64,000 nucleotides of DNA from CAYZHM01 sp964478225 (GCA_964478225.1 CAYZHM010000002.1:248001-312000); one strand, 5' to 3'. Shown: positions 8,784 through 17,728, numbered from the stretch's first letter. Numbers and translations are program-made. The notes: generated by a model from the sequence alone, not told the origin.

Positions 8784-9307
8784 TTGGAAATTGGATGATT
8801 AGATATTGGATTTTAGTACTTTGTTTTGTGCTTGCAGGATGTGGATTTCATCCGGTCTATGGCGTCAATAAATATCAGGATACTGGAGTTGAGCAATATC
8901 TTGGGCAGATTGATATTGGCAATATTCCCAATCGCGAAGGGCAGTATTTGCGCAACGCGTTGATTGACCGCTTTTACCGCAATTCACGGCCGCTGAATGC
9001 TCGTTATTCCCTTTCTTTTGAGCCTTTGATTGAGTCGATTACGGATTTGGATATTACGAAAACTTCCGATTCAACGCGAGCGCAGTTGCGGGAGACAACG
9101 GCTTTTACCTTGAAGGATGTTCAGACAGGCGAAATTTTAATGCAGCGCGATCTTTATGCGATTGTCAGTTATAACATTCTGGCTAGCGAGTTTTCGAGCC
9201 GGGTGTCGGAAGATAGTGCGCGGTTGAATGCGATTGATGATTTGGCGCAGCAGGTGGAAAAGCAGATTAGCCTTTATTTTAAAAGACAAACGACCACCGC
9301 GCCTTAA
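8780..9307 (+). CDS. lptE: LPS-assembly lipoprotein LptE
   Basis: A 175-residue outer-membrane lipoprotein of the LptE family, which plugs the LptD barrel during LPS insertion. A short hydrophobic signal ends in the lipobox LAGC (Cys21), followed by GFHPVYG, the family's hallmark opening. Later segments (REGQYLRNALIDRFY, ARYSLSFEP) fit the alpha/beta LptE fold. It starts inside the leuS stop (ATGA), so translation is coupled. In many alphaproteobacteria holA follows lptE; here a repeat element follows instead, with the heat-shock gene beyond. Confidence 0.92.
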   Translation: MIGNWMIRYWILVLCFVLAGCGFHPVYGVNKYQDTGVEQYLGQIDIGNIPNREGQYLRNALIDRFYRNSRPLNARYSLSFEPLIESITDLDITKTSDSTRAQLRETTAFTLKDVQTGEILMQRDLYAIVSYNILASEFSSRVSEDSARLNAIDDLAQQVEKQISLYFKRQTTTAP

Positions 9308-9430
9308 TATTCTTCGATAAATGGGCTGCGAACAAAGCGTTTCTGCGCTTCCGGTTCGCACGTACTAATTATACGCTTACGCCTCCGGTTCTCGAAACGC
9401 TCTCTTCTCGCCTCATTTCTCTTTGAATAT
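9306..9430 (+). repeat. Stop-abutting palindromic element, copy B
   Basis: A 125-base element whose first bases overlap the lptE TAA stop. The ends, AATATTCTTCGATAAATG and (reverse complement of the other end) AATATTCAAAGAGAAATG, form imperfect terminal inverted repeats. Inside are GCGTTTC and GAAACGC arms and a central CGTA...TACG core. It is nearly identical to copy D at 49412. Confidence 0.85.
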
Positions 9431-9466
9431 CTTTTCTTTGCGATAGAAAATTTTTACCTCAAAATC

Positions 9467-9494
9467 TTGACTTTTTTTTCGTGAATTTTATATC
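9467..9494 (+). promoter_or_regulatory. Candidate promoter of the hsp20 gene
   Basis: TTGACT at 9467-9472 and TATATC at 9489-9494 are separated by 16 bases, giving a plausible promoter for the small heat-shock gene. The -35 is embedded in CTTGAC, which also fits the CTTG start of RpoH promoters. It cannot be decided by eye whether the housekeeping or the heat-shock sigma factor is used. The predicted transcript would start near 9500. Confidence 0.5.
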
Positions 9495-9505
9495 ATAAAA
9501 GTATG

Positions 9506-9567
9506 TGGAGGTGCCTAATGTTGGGCCTCTTGAATTGTTAACCTTGCTTACATAAGGAGGATTAGCC
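9506..9567 (+). promoter_or_regulatory. ROSE-like RNA thermometer in the hsp20 leader
   Basis: The predicted leader folds into two hairpins. The first is GAGGU-CC (9508-9515) with GGGCCUC (9523-9529). The second (9538-9565) captures the Shine-Dalgarno: 9543-CCUUGCUU pairs with 9554-AAGGAGG. It contains a G x G mismatch (9546 against 9557) and U-rich pairing, extended by U-A and A-U pairs at its base. A UUGCU motif opposite AGGAG with a G-G mismatch is the recognised core of ROSE elements, which occur before small heat-shock genes in alphaproteobacteria. The structure was folded by hand, not computed. Confidence 0.65.
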
Positions 9568-10035
9568 ATGAGCAATCTTATCTCTTTTACACCCTTAATG
9601 CGTCAAACCGTCGGCTTCGACAGATTTAATGATCTGTTTGAATCGCTAATGAATGACAAACCGGAGCGGTTTGAAACCTATCCGCCCTATAATATCGAGA
9701 AGACCGGAGAAGATGCCTACCGCATTACACTCGCGGTTGCGGGTTTTAGCGAAAAAGATCTCGATATCACTGTGCACGACGATACTTTGGTTGTGAGCGG
9801 AAAGACCGAAAAAAGCGAGGAAAGCAGCGGAGAATATCTGCATCGCGGAATAGCAACGCGCGCTTTCGAGAGAAGTTTTCGTCTTGCCGATCATATTAAA
9901 GTGGAACAAGCGAGCATGGATAATGGTTTGTTAACTATCGCTCTGGTGCGTGAAGTGCCGGAGGAAAAGAAGCCTCGCATGATCCCGATCAACGGGAAAT
10001 CTGCTGGCCTGCTTGGCGCAAAAACCAAGAAGTAA
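9568..10035 (+). CDS. Small heat-shock protein, Hsp20/IbpA family
   Basis: A 155-residue ATP-independent chaperone that holds unfolding proteins for refolding. The alpha-crystallin domain spans about residues 35-130. Visible landmarks are PPYNIEKTGEDAYRITLAVAGF, read as positions 38-59, the DDTLVVSGK strand, the EYLHRGIATRAFERSF segment typical of IbpA-type proteins, and the conserved G-x-L in NGLLTIAL. A C-terminal tail with IPI near the end provides the I-x-I oligomerisation motif. AAGGAGG lies 7 bases before the ATG but is sequestered in a predicted thermometer hairpin. This points to temperature control of translation, as in rhizobial relatives. Confidence 0.95.
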   Translation: MSNLISFTPLMRQTVGFDRFNDLFESLMNDKPERFETYPPYNIEKTGEDAYRITLAVAGFSEKDLDITVHDDTLVVSGKTEKSEESSGEYLHRGIATRAFERSFRLADHIKVEQASMDNGLLTIALVREVPEEKKPRMIPINGKSAGLLGAKTKK

Positions 10036-10318
10036 TTATTTCTTGCTGCGTTTTGTAACCTTCTTGCTACGTGGCAAGAATGAGTTGGTGCACGGATTTT
10101 TTCGTGCGCCACTCCCCCGAAGGGGCGGTCCTGCCGGACATCTTTGTTCCCCCACTAAGACCCAGGTTCCGGCGGACTGCCCCTTTTTTCTTCTGTCTTT
10201 GCTTTTTGACGGTGTTACTCGTCGCTTGCGTATCCAATATACGCGGCGCTCCTCGTGCCTGGTCAAAAAACAAAGCCATTCGAAAAAATAAAAAAGCTAT
10301 TCGAAAGATTTTCAAATT
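10036..10318. repeat. Gene-free region packed with inverted repeats
   Basis: These 283 bases hold several hairpins and no convincing gene. TTCTTGC-tacgtg-GCAAGAA lies at 10061-10080. GGTGCACG with CGTGCGCC lies at about 10087-10111, followed by CCCC-gaa-GGGG. A long palindrome at about 10193-10275 has arms TTTTTGAC and GTCAAAAA and a core GCGTAT-cca-ATATACGC. The first hairpin could end the hsp20 transcript. The long palindrome belongs to the GTAT-core group seen at 3246 and 40712. Confidence 0.65.
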
Positions 10319-11395
10319 TTATTTGCAGATGTTGCGGAGGTCTTCCCATTGTTGCGCGCTCAGGATGGGATCCGGGTTGGAGGGTTTTTGTGTATTGGCC
10401 TTGAGGATGTTGATGCGGCTCCGGGTATCGGGGTGGGTGGAGATGTAAGGTAAGATTTCTTTGAATTTATTGTTTTCCTTTTCTTCCTTTGCAGCCAGTC
10501 TTTCAAAAAATGTTGTCATGTATTGAGGATCGATATTGGCGTTTAGCAATATATTTTGCCCGTAAGAGTCGGCCTCTTGTTCCTGATCTCGGCTGAACTT
10601 GAGTGTTCCAGCTATACGTGCGGCGTTCATGATGTTGAGATCTTTTCCAAATATCATTTGAAATAGGATAGAGACGCCGGCATCGCGGACGAACCCTCGT
10701 ATGGGGTGAGAGAGTTCGCTGTGCGAGAGTTCGTGCGCCATGACACCGGCGACTTCTTCAGGTGTTTCGGCATTGATGATGATGCCGCTGAACAGGGCGA
10801 AGACTGCGCCGGGGCCAGTTACGGCGTTCATGGTTTTGTCATTGTTGATGACTGTGATCTCGTAATTGATTTCATGATTTGTTGCTTGTTCAAGCCGGTC
10901 CATCAGAATGTTTAGAGCGGCGATGCCCTTTTCATTGGTGCAGATCTTATCACCGGCCATGCTGTGGATGGCGTGGCGCCCAATTTCTTTCTGCATGCTA
11001 TCTGGGATGAGCGCAGCACTTTTTTCAAGAAGGGTTGGGGCGATAATAAATAAAAATGCGACGAAGGCGATTGTCGCGACGATATAGCCCACAGCAGAGG
11101 GGCCGTTTGCTGCAAGGCTGATGCGCTGATAGCATTCTTGAGGAAGCTGATTTTTTAAGGTATTCCAATTCTCGCCACCGTCGATATAAAGTCGTTCGTC
11201 AGGATTTTTTTTATGAATGAGGCGTGCGGGCTGAGGGGGTTGCGGTTGATCGAGGACGTGAGTGTCTGAGAGCGACCAAGATTTTTTCTTTGTTCTGTCT
11301 TGGCGGATGATCATGAGATTTTGGTCATGGATTTCAATCCATACATCGTGGGCATGGCTGGATTTGCCGTCGAAATATTTGCCTTTGATTTCCAT
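10319..11395 (-). CDS. M48 family zinc metalloprotease, membrane-anchored
   Basis: A 358-residue protease with a single membrane span near residues 103-122 (GYIVATIAFVAFLFII) after an N-terminal soluble domain of about 95 residues. The M48 zinc site is MAHELSHSE (HExxH) near residue 219. The third ligand is the Glu in DQEQEADSYG about 55 residues later. Family members cleave misfolded or signalling envelope proteins. It overlaps the end of the DUF898 gene (TAATG), so the pair is one translationally coupled operon. Such a DUF898-M48 pairing suggests the protease works with the DUF898 membrane protein, but no substrate is known. Confidence 0.9.
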   Translation of the reverse strand: MEIKGKYFDGKSSHAHDVWIEIHDQNLMIIRQDRTKKKSWSLSDTHVLDQPQPPQPARLIHKKNPDERLYIDGGENWNTLKNQLPQECYQRISLAANGPSAVGYIVATIAFVAFLFIIAPTLLEKSAALIPDSMQKEIGRHAIHSMAGDKICTNEKGIAALNILMDRLEQATNHEINYEITVINNDKTMNAVTGPGAVFALFSGIIINAETPEEVAGVMAHELSHSELSHPIRGFVRDAGVSILFQMIFGKDLNIMNAARIAGTLKFSRDQEQEADSYGQNILLNANIDPQYMTTFFERLAAKEEKENNKFKEILPYISTHPDTRSRINILKANTQKPSNPDPILSAQQWEDLRNICK

Positions 11396-12549
11396 TAAAT
11401 AATTCCGCCGCCGATGAAGCCTGTATCGAAGTCAAAGATATCATCGATACCTTCGCCGATGCCGGCCTTTTGTTCAGCGGCTTGACGAATAATCTGAGAA
11501 TTAAGATCGCCGCCGATACGGACGTATTTGGTTAAGAACGTCATGCGGCGCTTGATAACGAAACATGCGCCCCAGCCAAATGTTCCGATTGTTATGAGTG
11601 CGTTGATGGAGTGAAATTTGAATAAATCCCAAGCTGTGATTGTGCATTTAAACCGGATATCGCCGATGATCATTCCATTTATTTTTCCTCGCAGAAGTTC
11701 GGCCGCGTATTGCATTTGAATCATGACCCATATCGGCAGCATTACAACGATGCTTATGGAGAGTGCGAGTAAAAACCCGGGTAGCTCTTTGCCTTTTTCT
11801 GCTTCTTTCAGAAGTTCAGGCCCGTAAATCTCTGGCGAGCCGTGCAGATCCTGTGCGCCGAAAAGATAGGCAATGAATACGGCGATTAGGGGATAGATAA
11901 TGAATAGTGCAACGGCGGTTATATTAAGCCATATCAACTTTTTACAATTTATGGCTTTGATGTTGAACCCGGCCTGAATGTTTCCGAAGACCATGCGTTC
12001 GACAATATATTTGTGCATGAAGGCCACAGAATAAGGGGTCAGTATGCCTAATGAGATGACATTTAACAAAAGCCGTAACATGGCGAAATTGGCATAGGAG
12101 ATAGCCGAGCCGGTGAGATGAAAACGGATGCCGCGCCAGGTTGTACGGCTTAAGCGGTAGCGGCGAGCAGCGTAGTAGGCGAGCGGAAAGAAATAAATTA
12201 ATGGGAGATAGGCGGGAAGTATCCAAAGGTTTTCCGGACCTTCTTTGCCTGTTGTCATGATGCTGACTGCGATGAAGGGGATGATGGCGATCAAATATAG
12301 GGGGATTGCTTTTAAAAAGCCTTTGAGAAGTTCTCCGCCTGTGCCTGTGTATTCGAAACGATCGCCGTCGAGGACGAAGCCCGTGGCAAGGTAGCGGCGC
12401 ATTCGCGTTTTCCCCCAGAAGGTGTAAATCCCGAGTGTGAGAAATTTGAATACGGCGTTCAGAAGCCAGATTTGAAAAATTCGTCCCGTGTCCCCGTCGA
12501 AGGTCACAGGATTTAATTTTAGCGAAGTTTTGCTCTTTTCTTCCGTCAT
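11395..12549 (-). CDS. DUF898 (YjgN-like) membrane protein
   Basis: A polytopic inner-membrane protein of about 384 residues. The repeated family motif is visible: FQIWLLNAVFKFLTLGIYTFWGKTRMRRY near the N terminus (residues 22-50), and again as LLNVISLGILTPYSVAFMHKYIVERM mid-protein, both given only as landmarks. Seven or so hydrophobic spans occur. I take ATG at 12549 as the start because it opens with MTEEKSKTS, whereas the frame continues upstream to 12657 without a good ribosome binding site. It is coupled to the M48 protease gene through TAATG. Biochemical role unknown; E. coli YjgN is the best-known relative. Confidence 0.85.
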   Translation of the reverse strand: MTEEKSKTSLKLNPVTFDGDTGRIFQIWLLNAVFKFLTLGIYTFWGKTRMRRYLATGFVLDGDRFEYTGTGGELLKGFLKAIPLYLIAIIPFIAVSIMTTGKEGPENLWILPAYLPLIYFFPLAYYAARRYRLSRTTWRGIRFHLTGSAISYANFAMLRLLLNVISLGILTPYSVAFMHKYIVERMVFGNIQAGFNIKAINCKKLIWLNITAVALFIIYPLIAVFIAYLFGAQDLHGSPEIYGPELLKEAEKGKELPGFLLALSISIVVMLPIWVMIQMQYAAELLRGKINGMIIGDIRFKCTITAWDLFKFHSINALITIGTFGWGACFVIKRRMTFLTKYVRIGGDLNSQIIRQAAEQKAGIGEGIDDIFDFDTGFIGGGII

Positions 12550-12663
12550 GGTTTGATGGGTTGGATCTTTTTTCCGTTTCAGTAGTTTGCAGTAGATGTT
12601 ATGAGGGCTTATAAAGAAGGTCGTGGGTTTACTGTATGAAATAAGTCTTAAGGGCATATTAAC

Positions 12664-13413
12664 ATGAAAATTATGAAAGCTGTTATGGGGATTGTGGCCG
12701 TGGCCGTTGTTATTGCGGTTGCTGCGGGGGTTTATCTTTATATGAATTTGGACGCCTATGCGAAAATGTATGCGGAGCGCGTGGCCAGCGAGACTCTTGG
12801 GGTTGGTGTGTCTATTGGCGGTTTACATATTGATTTAAAGAACAAGTCCGCGGATGTTAGAGATGTCAAAATTTCCAATCCGCGCGGGTTTAAGAAGCCT
12901 TATGCGTTAACGGTTGATCAGATTCATATTGCGTTAAAGGCGGTGTCTGAAAAGTTGATTGATTTTCAGGATGTCGATGTGAAAGGGACGAATGCATATC
13001 TCGAAGTTAAACCTGAGGCGACGAATTTTCTTGTGATCAAAAATCAGATGAAGAATGACGGATCCGCGGAGGCAGAAGCTGTGCGGGTTATTATTCAAAA
13101 GATATTGATGACGGAGATGATGCTTTATCCGAGTGTAACGTTGTTGCAGACGGAGGATTTAGAGCCAGTCAAAATTCCAAATTTGTCCTTGAGCGGGATT
13201 GGACGCAAAGAGAATGGCATTTTGGCGCGTGAGGCCATTGCGCAGATTTGGAGTGTTTTGGCCAAGGACTTGAACTCAGCAGCAGGCAAGGCGGGATATT
13301 TGCAGGGTGTGTCGCCGGATTCTTTGAAAGAGATGGGCGTTGGTCAGATTGAAACTTTGAAGAATGATCTCAACAGGCAGCTAAAAGACAAAATCAATTC
13401 GATATTTGATTAG
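12664..13413 (+). CDS. AsmA/DUF748-like envelope protein
   Basis: A 249-residue protein with one N-terminal membrane anchor (residues 5-27, Val/Ala-rich) and a periplasmic part. The segment VGVSIGGLHIDLKNKSADV followed by ISNPRGFKKPYAL resembles the start of the AsmA/TamB-type bridge proteins (pattern V-x-I-G-x-[hydrophobic]-NP-x-GF). It is much shorter than AsmA (about 600 residues), so it would make only a small groove. A role in envelope or lipid handling is inferred from the fold alone. It diverges from the DUF898-M48 operon, and its stop overlaps the MATE gene stop by four bases. Confidence 0.65.
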   Translation: MKIMKAVMGIVAVAVVIAVAAGVYLYMNLDAYAKMYAERVASETLGVGVSIGGLHIDLKNKSADVRDVKISNPRGFKKPYALTVDQIHIALKAVSEKLIDFQDVDVKGTNAYLEVKPEATNFLVIKNQMKNDGSAEAEAVRVIIQKILMTEMMLYPSVTLLQTEDLEPVKIPNLSLSGIGRKENGILAREAIAQIWSVLAKDLNSAAGKAGYLQGVSPDSLKEMGVGQIETLKNDLNRQLKDKINSIFD

Positions 13414-14792
13414 GCCTGCCGTTCGCCTTCAGTTTTAAGGCAGACTTGCCAGCTTAGGATATGGAATAATATTCCAGAGGCGAGGTTGACCATGGCAATC
13501 GCGATAAAAATTCCGGCCACATCAAACAGTTTGGCTCCAAGGTAGACAGCCGGGATGGTTAAAACAATTGCGCGGACAACGATCATGATAAAAGAGCGTT
13601 TTGGCATGCCCAAAGCGTTGAAGGCGGAGCTCCAGCCGAAGACCAAATTTCCTATGCCGTAGGAGAAGGGGACGATCCAGAAATAGAGTGCGGTGATGTC
13701 GATGATTTGCGGATCTTTGGTAAAAAGGCCGGCCAGAGTTTTTCCCAGGAAGGCTAGGATTGTGGCGACAAATAAAGACCAAAGCAGATTAAAGATGATG
13801 GCTTTGTTGATGGTTTCGTGAACGCGTTGATAGTTTTTTGCGCCCCAGTTTTGACCGATAATTGGGCCCATGCCGACGGATAATGCGATGACGATGAGCA
13901 TGGCAAAGGCTTCGATGCGTGATGCCACACCGTAGGCGGCGACTGCTTCGTGACCATAGGTGGCAAGAAGGCCAACGATGACGGCACTGGTTATGGGCAA
14001 GATTGCGTTTGTGAGGCCTGCGGGTATTGCGATGAACAGCAAACGCCTCATGGAGTCTTTGAATTTATCCAAGTGAAACCCATCGAGAGCGATTATCTTT
14101 TTGTCGAAAATCAAAAGATATAGGCCGAAAATAAGCGCGACCGCGTAGCTGAGCATTGAGGCGAGGGCTGCGCCCTTTACACCCATTGCAGGAAATCCAA
14201 AGTGACCGAAAATCATAATCGGATCAAGGATGACATTGACCAGCGCAGCGGTTGTCATGACCATTGCCGGTTTAATCGCATCACCAGCGGCGCGTATTGC
14301 GGAGTTGCCATTGACTGGGACAGAGAGGAGGACCGAGCCAATAAGCCAAAGCGGCATATATTGTTTGATGATGATGAAAATTTCCGGCTCGGCGCCCATG
14401 AGCACAAAAATTTTCTCAAGAAAAATGTAGCACAATAAGGCAACAAGAGATGAGAGTGTAAAGGCCAGCATTATGCCGTGGAGAACCACGCGCTGTGCAT
14501 CTTGTTTTTCTCCTGCGCCCAGTAGGCGAGATATTACAGAGGACAAGGCGATGTTTAGGCCGAAGAGTAGGTGTGTGATGGTTAATGTAATCGGGAAGGT
14601 GAAACTGATGCCGGCGAGCTCCTGGCTGCCCAGCAGGGAGACAAAGTATGTGTCTGTTAACTGGACGGCGATAACGGCCAAAATTCCCCATGTCATGGGT
14701 AAGGTGAGGCGGATCAGATGGCGGGGGATGGAGCCGGTTGTGAGGTCGCCCTTGTTGGCATAAAGGCTTTGATTTTTCTGGGTTTTTTCCAT
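13410..14792 (-). CDS. MATE family multidrug/Na+ antiporter
   Basis: A 460-residue exporter of the MATE family with about 12 membrane spans in two bundles of six. The opening LTTGSIPRHLIRLTLPM and the first-span sequence AVQLTDTYFVSLLG (with the Asp of the D-T-Y/F signature) are typical. The second half begins around residue 240 (MRRLLFIAIPAGLTNAILP) with the internal duplication. It would export cationic or other toxic compounds in exchange for Na+ or H+; the substrate is unknown. It is monocistronic on the minus strand, convergent with the AsmA-like gene and divergent from the RTX gene at 14953. Confidence 0.93.
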   Translation of the reverse strand: MEKTQKNQSLYANKGDLTTGSIPRHLIRLTLPMTWGILAVIAVQLTDTYFVSLLGSQELAGISFTFPITLTITHLLFGLNIALSSVISRLLGAGEKQDAQRVVLHGIMLAFTLSSLVALLCYIFLEKIFVLMGAEPEIFIIIKQYMPLWLIGSVLLSVPVNGNSAIRAAGDAIKPAMVMTTAALVNVILDPIMIFGHFGFPAMGVKGAALASMLSYAVALIFGLYLLIFDKKIIALDGFHLDKFKDSMRRLLFIAIPAGLTNAILPITSAVIVGLLATYGHEAVAAYGVASRIEAFAMLIVIALSVGMGPIIGQNWGAKNYQRVHETINKAIIFNLLWSLFVATILAFLGKTLAGLFTKDPQIIDITALYFWIVPFSYGIGNLVFGWSSAFNALGMPKRSFIMIVVRAIVLTIPAVYLGAKLFDVAGIFIAIAMVNLASGILFHILSWQVCLKTEGERQA

Positions 14793-14952
14793 TTTTTGAT
14801 GATTTTCGTTATTCTTTACACGCGACCATATAGGGAAAGCCCTTGATTTTCAATGCATCCAATTTGTCTTAAATTTTCAGTGAATTAAGGAAATATTTAA
14901 CGTTGTTTATCTATACTAAGGAGATAAGCGTAAATTTGGGTGGGGTAACTTT

Positions 14953-16698
14953 ATGGGTGATAGAGAAGAAAAAGGCGGCGGCTTGGACGCGTTCATTGGG
15001 TCTGGCCCTATTTCTTTTGAATTTGATGGCACTGAACAACTCGTCAATATGATCCTTGTTAATCCCTATACCGGGGACAAGATTGCCGTTAATGAAACGA
15101 AAAACCTTAACCAGGCCATATATACGGGCGGTGTGAATCAAGACGCAATTTTCATGACCAGTTTGGGAGATGCGCTTTTTATCCGCTCAGGTTTGAGCAG
15201 TAATCAAATTGTTAGCAGTGTTGAAATATTTTTCGCCGGTGAAGGCGGAGATATTTTGTACCTTGCCGACAGCAGTTTTGTTTTGGGGGACATAACCGTT
15301 CTAGGCGGTGCGGGGAACGATATTATCTGGAGCAATATTGGGTCTGATTTCATTCAGGCCGAGGGTGGGAATGACCATGTTGTTACCGGGGCTGGAAATG
15401 ACGAAGTTTATGGCGATGAAGGGGACGATTTCATTAATGGCGGTGAGGGCAACGATATTTTAAACGGCGGTTCCGGTGATGATACCTTGGTTGGCGGAGC
15501 TGGGGCGGATGTTTATCACGCCGGGATTGATAATGACACGATTATTGAAAGCGGTAATGGCGAAGCGAATGTTATTTACGTTTTGAACCAGCTGTCTTCT
15601 GATCTGACATATCAGGCTATGGGTCGTGATTTGATGATTACGCTGCATAGCGGGGCATCGATTACAGGGACGATCCGGGTTGTTGATCATTTTGTAGGGC
15701 AGAAGGGTGTTGATACTCTTGTTCTCAATGACGGGTTTGGTGCGAGTATTTCTTTGCGCAATTTGGGGATTGGGCCGACGACTGGTGATGATGTACTTGT
15801 TGGAGGAAATGGTGTTGATCACCTTTATGGCGGATTGGGAAGTGATAGTCTTTCTGCTGGTGGTGGGAATGATTTCTTGTATTACAGCTCGGATGCGACT
15901 TGGCCGACACAATTTGTTGCGTGGAATGTCGGAAGCCCGGATTCCATTATCAATGGCGAGCGGATTACAGTTAATCCGCGTGACCGGAATTTTGATGGGT
16001 TCAACGGCGGCAGTGGCTATGACACTTTGATTATGGGTGATGAAGGTGAGGCGTTGTTCCTGGATGATCGTTATAGCGCCAATCCGTTTGGTACGAATAC
16101 TGCCCGTTTGATTAGTGTGGAAGAGATTCATGCCGGAGGCGGTAATGATATTGTTGATTTGACGTCGAAGCAATTCTCGTATGGGGATGTGAAGATTTAC
16201 GGTGAAGATGGCAATGATGTGTTGTGGTCGAGCGCAGGGAATGATGTTCTTGATGGCGGCGATGGAAACGACAATCTTGACGGTGGCACAGGCAATGACA
16301 CATTGATTGGTGGCGCCGGGAATGACGTTATGTACGGGCGTGCCGGGAATGACGTGTTCCATGTCGGGGAGGGTCTTGATACGATTTATACTGGGACTGG
16401 TATTGATACTGTTCTGTTTGATTTTATGGACGGTAATCTTGATGTCATTAAAGACTTTAAGCTTGGATCTGGCGGGGACATTCTCGATATTTCGAATATT
16501 CTTGAGGGATACAACATGTTCTTTAGTGTGGCCGAGGACTTTATTGACCTGGTTTATGATAATGCTACCAACAAAACCACAATGTTCATTAACCATGATG
16601 GCGATCTTGGCGGCGTTTATGCCGCTGTGGCGATTTTTGAAGGCATTAATACGAGTGTTCAGGATATGCTGGTTGAAGGTAACCTGATTTTAGCCTAA
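14953..16698 (+). CDS. Secreted RTX Ca2+-binding protein, type I secretion substrate
   Basis: A 581-residue protein with no N-terminal signal peptide, built around RTX nonapeptides (GGxGxDxUx). Clear blocks lie near residues 118-190 (for example GGEGNDILNGGSGDDTLVGG) and 395-470. A module beginning with SVEIFFAGEGGD and running to GNDIIWSNIG recurs about 300 residues later as SVEEIHAGGGND to GNDVLWSSAG, an internal duplication. The last 80 residues resemble the C-terminal domain of T1SS substrates of the VCA0849 type. It probably folds on Ca2+ outside the cell. The nearest exporter is the tolC-ABC-MFP locus 16 kb away. GGTGGGG precedes the ATG by about 8 bases. Confidence 0.9.
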   Translation: MGDREEKGGGLDAFIGSGPISFEFDGTEQLVNMILVNPYTGDKIAVNETKNLNQAIYTGGVNQDAIFMTSLGDALFIRSGLSSNQIVSSVEIFFAGEGGDILYLADSSFVLGDITVLGGAGNDIIWSNIGSDFIQAEGGNDHVVTGAGNDEVYGDEGDDFINGGEGNDILNGGSGDDTLVGGAGADVYHAGIDNDTIIESGNGEANVIYVLNQLSSDLTYQAMGRDLMITLHSGASITGTIRVVDHFVGQKGVDTLVLNDGFGASISLRNLGIGPTTGDDVLVGGNGVDHLYGGLGSDSLSAGGGNDFLYYSSDATWPTQFVAWNVGSPDSIINGERITVNPRDRNFDGFNGGSGYDTLIMGDEGEALFLDDRYSANPFGTNTARLISVEEIHAGGGNDIVDLTSKQFSYGDVKIYGEDGNDVLWSSAGNDVLDGGDGNDNLDGGTGNDTLIGGAGNDVMYGRAGNDVFHVGEGLDTIYTGTGIDTVLFDFMDGNLDVIKDFKLGSGGDILDISNILEGYNMFFSVAEDFIDLVYDNATNKTTMFINHDGDLGGVYAAVAIFEGINTSVQDMLVEGNLILA

Positions 16699-16746
16699 TT
16701 CTGCTTTGTTTGATTTTTTGTGATTTGTGCGCCATTGTGGGCCGCG

Positions 16747-17727
16747 ATGGACGTTCTTTTTCATTCTCTGGATTATATTGAGCTGCCGCAGGACGCGAGT
16801 GTTGCGGTTTTGAACGCGCGTCATCATGAACGGTTGCGTGATTTTTCTCATTTAACTTTGCAGCAAGATTTTAAGCCGTATGCCGATGAGCTTTTGACGG
16901 CGGGATTTGTGCTTTCGGAGTTGGGGGAAATTGCGGCGCAGGACGTAGTGTTTTTGAATGTGCCGAAGACTGTCGTTGAGGCGAAATATTTGATTGCTTG
17001 TGGATTGAGGATTGTGCGTGATGGCGGTGTGTTTGTATGCGCGGCGGCGAATGATGCAAACGGGACGCGATTGGCAAAATGGTTGAAAGAATTTGGCTTA
17101 AGGGATGTGCAATCTTTGTCGAAAGATAAGGCCCGTGTGTGTTGGGGTGTGGTTGATGGGTTTGATAATCACGTTGTTGATGAGGCTTATGAGGCAGGAT
17201 TGCCACAACGTTTGGATACAGGATTTGTCTCTCAGGCGGGGATTTATGGGTGGGACAAGATTGATCAGGGGTCGGAGATTTTGGCGCAACATTTGCCGAA
17301 ATTGTCGGGCCGTGGTGCAGATTTTGGATGCGGCTATGGGTATCTGGTGCGGACGGTGTTGCAGCATAAGAATGTGAGTGAGTTGATTTGTATTGATGCG
17401 GACAAACGAGCGTTGGAGTGTTGTATGCGGAACTGTGAGGATGATCGAGTTTCCATGCGCTGGGAGGATTTGACGAAGCGGGTTGATGGGCTGAATGATT
17501 TGGATTTTATTGTCATGAACCCGCCATTTCATGAGGGCAAAGCCGCAGACAGCAATATTGGAAAAGCTTTTGTTGTTCGTGTGGCGGCGAGTTTAAAGCA
17601 GGGTGGGGTTTTATATATGGTGGCGAATGTGCATCTGCCTTATGAGGATGTGTTGCAGGATAAATTTTCGCGTGTGGAGAAAATGCATGAGGGTGGTGGG
17701 TTTAAAGTTTTTTCCGCGGTGAAGTGA
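16747..17727 (+). CDS. RsmC-like 16S rRNA (guanine-N2) methyltransferase
   Basis: A protein of about 326 residues in two halves, as in RsmC/RlmG. The N-terminal domain is a degenerate methyltransferase fold. The C-terminal catalytic domain binds SAM through GADFGCGYGYL (near residue 200), followed by ICIDAD, and uses NPPFHEG (near residue 255), the N-P-P-[FY] catalytic motif. This combination marks methylation of a guanine amino group in rRNA. The start is ATG at 16747; GTG at 16720 would add nine residues. Assignment to G1207 (RsmC) rather than another rRNA guanine is by overall shape only. Its stop is one base from that of the AAA gene. Confidence 0.85.
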   Translation: MDVLFHSLDYIELPQDASVAVLNARHHERLRDFSHLTLQQDFKPYADELLTAGFVLSELGEIAAQDVVFLNVPKTVVEAKYLIACGLRIVRDGGVFVCAAANDANGTRLAKWLKEFGLRDVQSLSKDKARVCWGVVDGFDNHVVDEAYEAGLPQRLDTGFVSQAGIYGWDKIDQGSEILAQHLPKLSGRGADFGCGYGYLVRTVLQHKNVSELICIDADKRALECCMRNCEDDRVSMRWEDLTKRVDGLNDLDFIVMNPPFHEGKAADSNIGKAFVVRVAASLKQGGVLYMVANVHLPYEDVLQDKFSRVEKMHEGGGFKVFSAVK

Positions 17728-17728
17728 A

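Noticed and set aside
14882..14902. TTAA-N8-TTAA before the RTX gene as a CtrA box
   Set aside because: Spacing is 8 rather than 7, and the region is AT-rich, so it is not claimed.
15460..16596. Long open frame on the minus strand inside the RTX gene
   Set aside because: It is the complement of Gly/Asp-rich RTX repeats; its Ile/Asn/Arg-rich translation has no domain and codon periodicity favours the plus strand.
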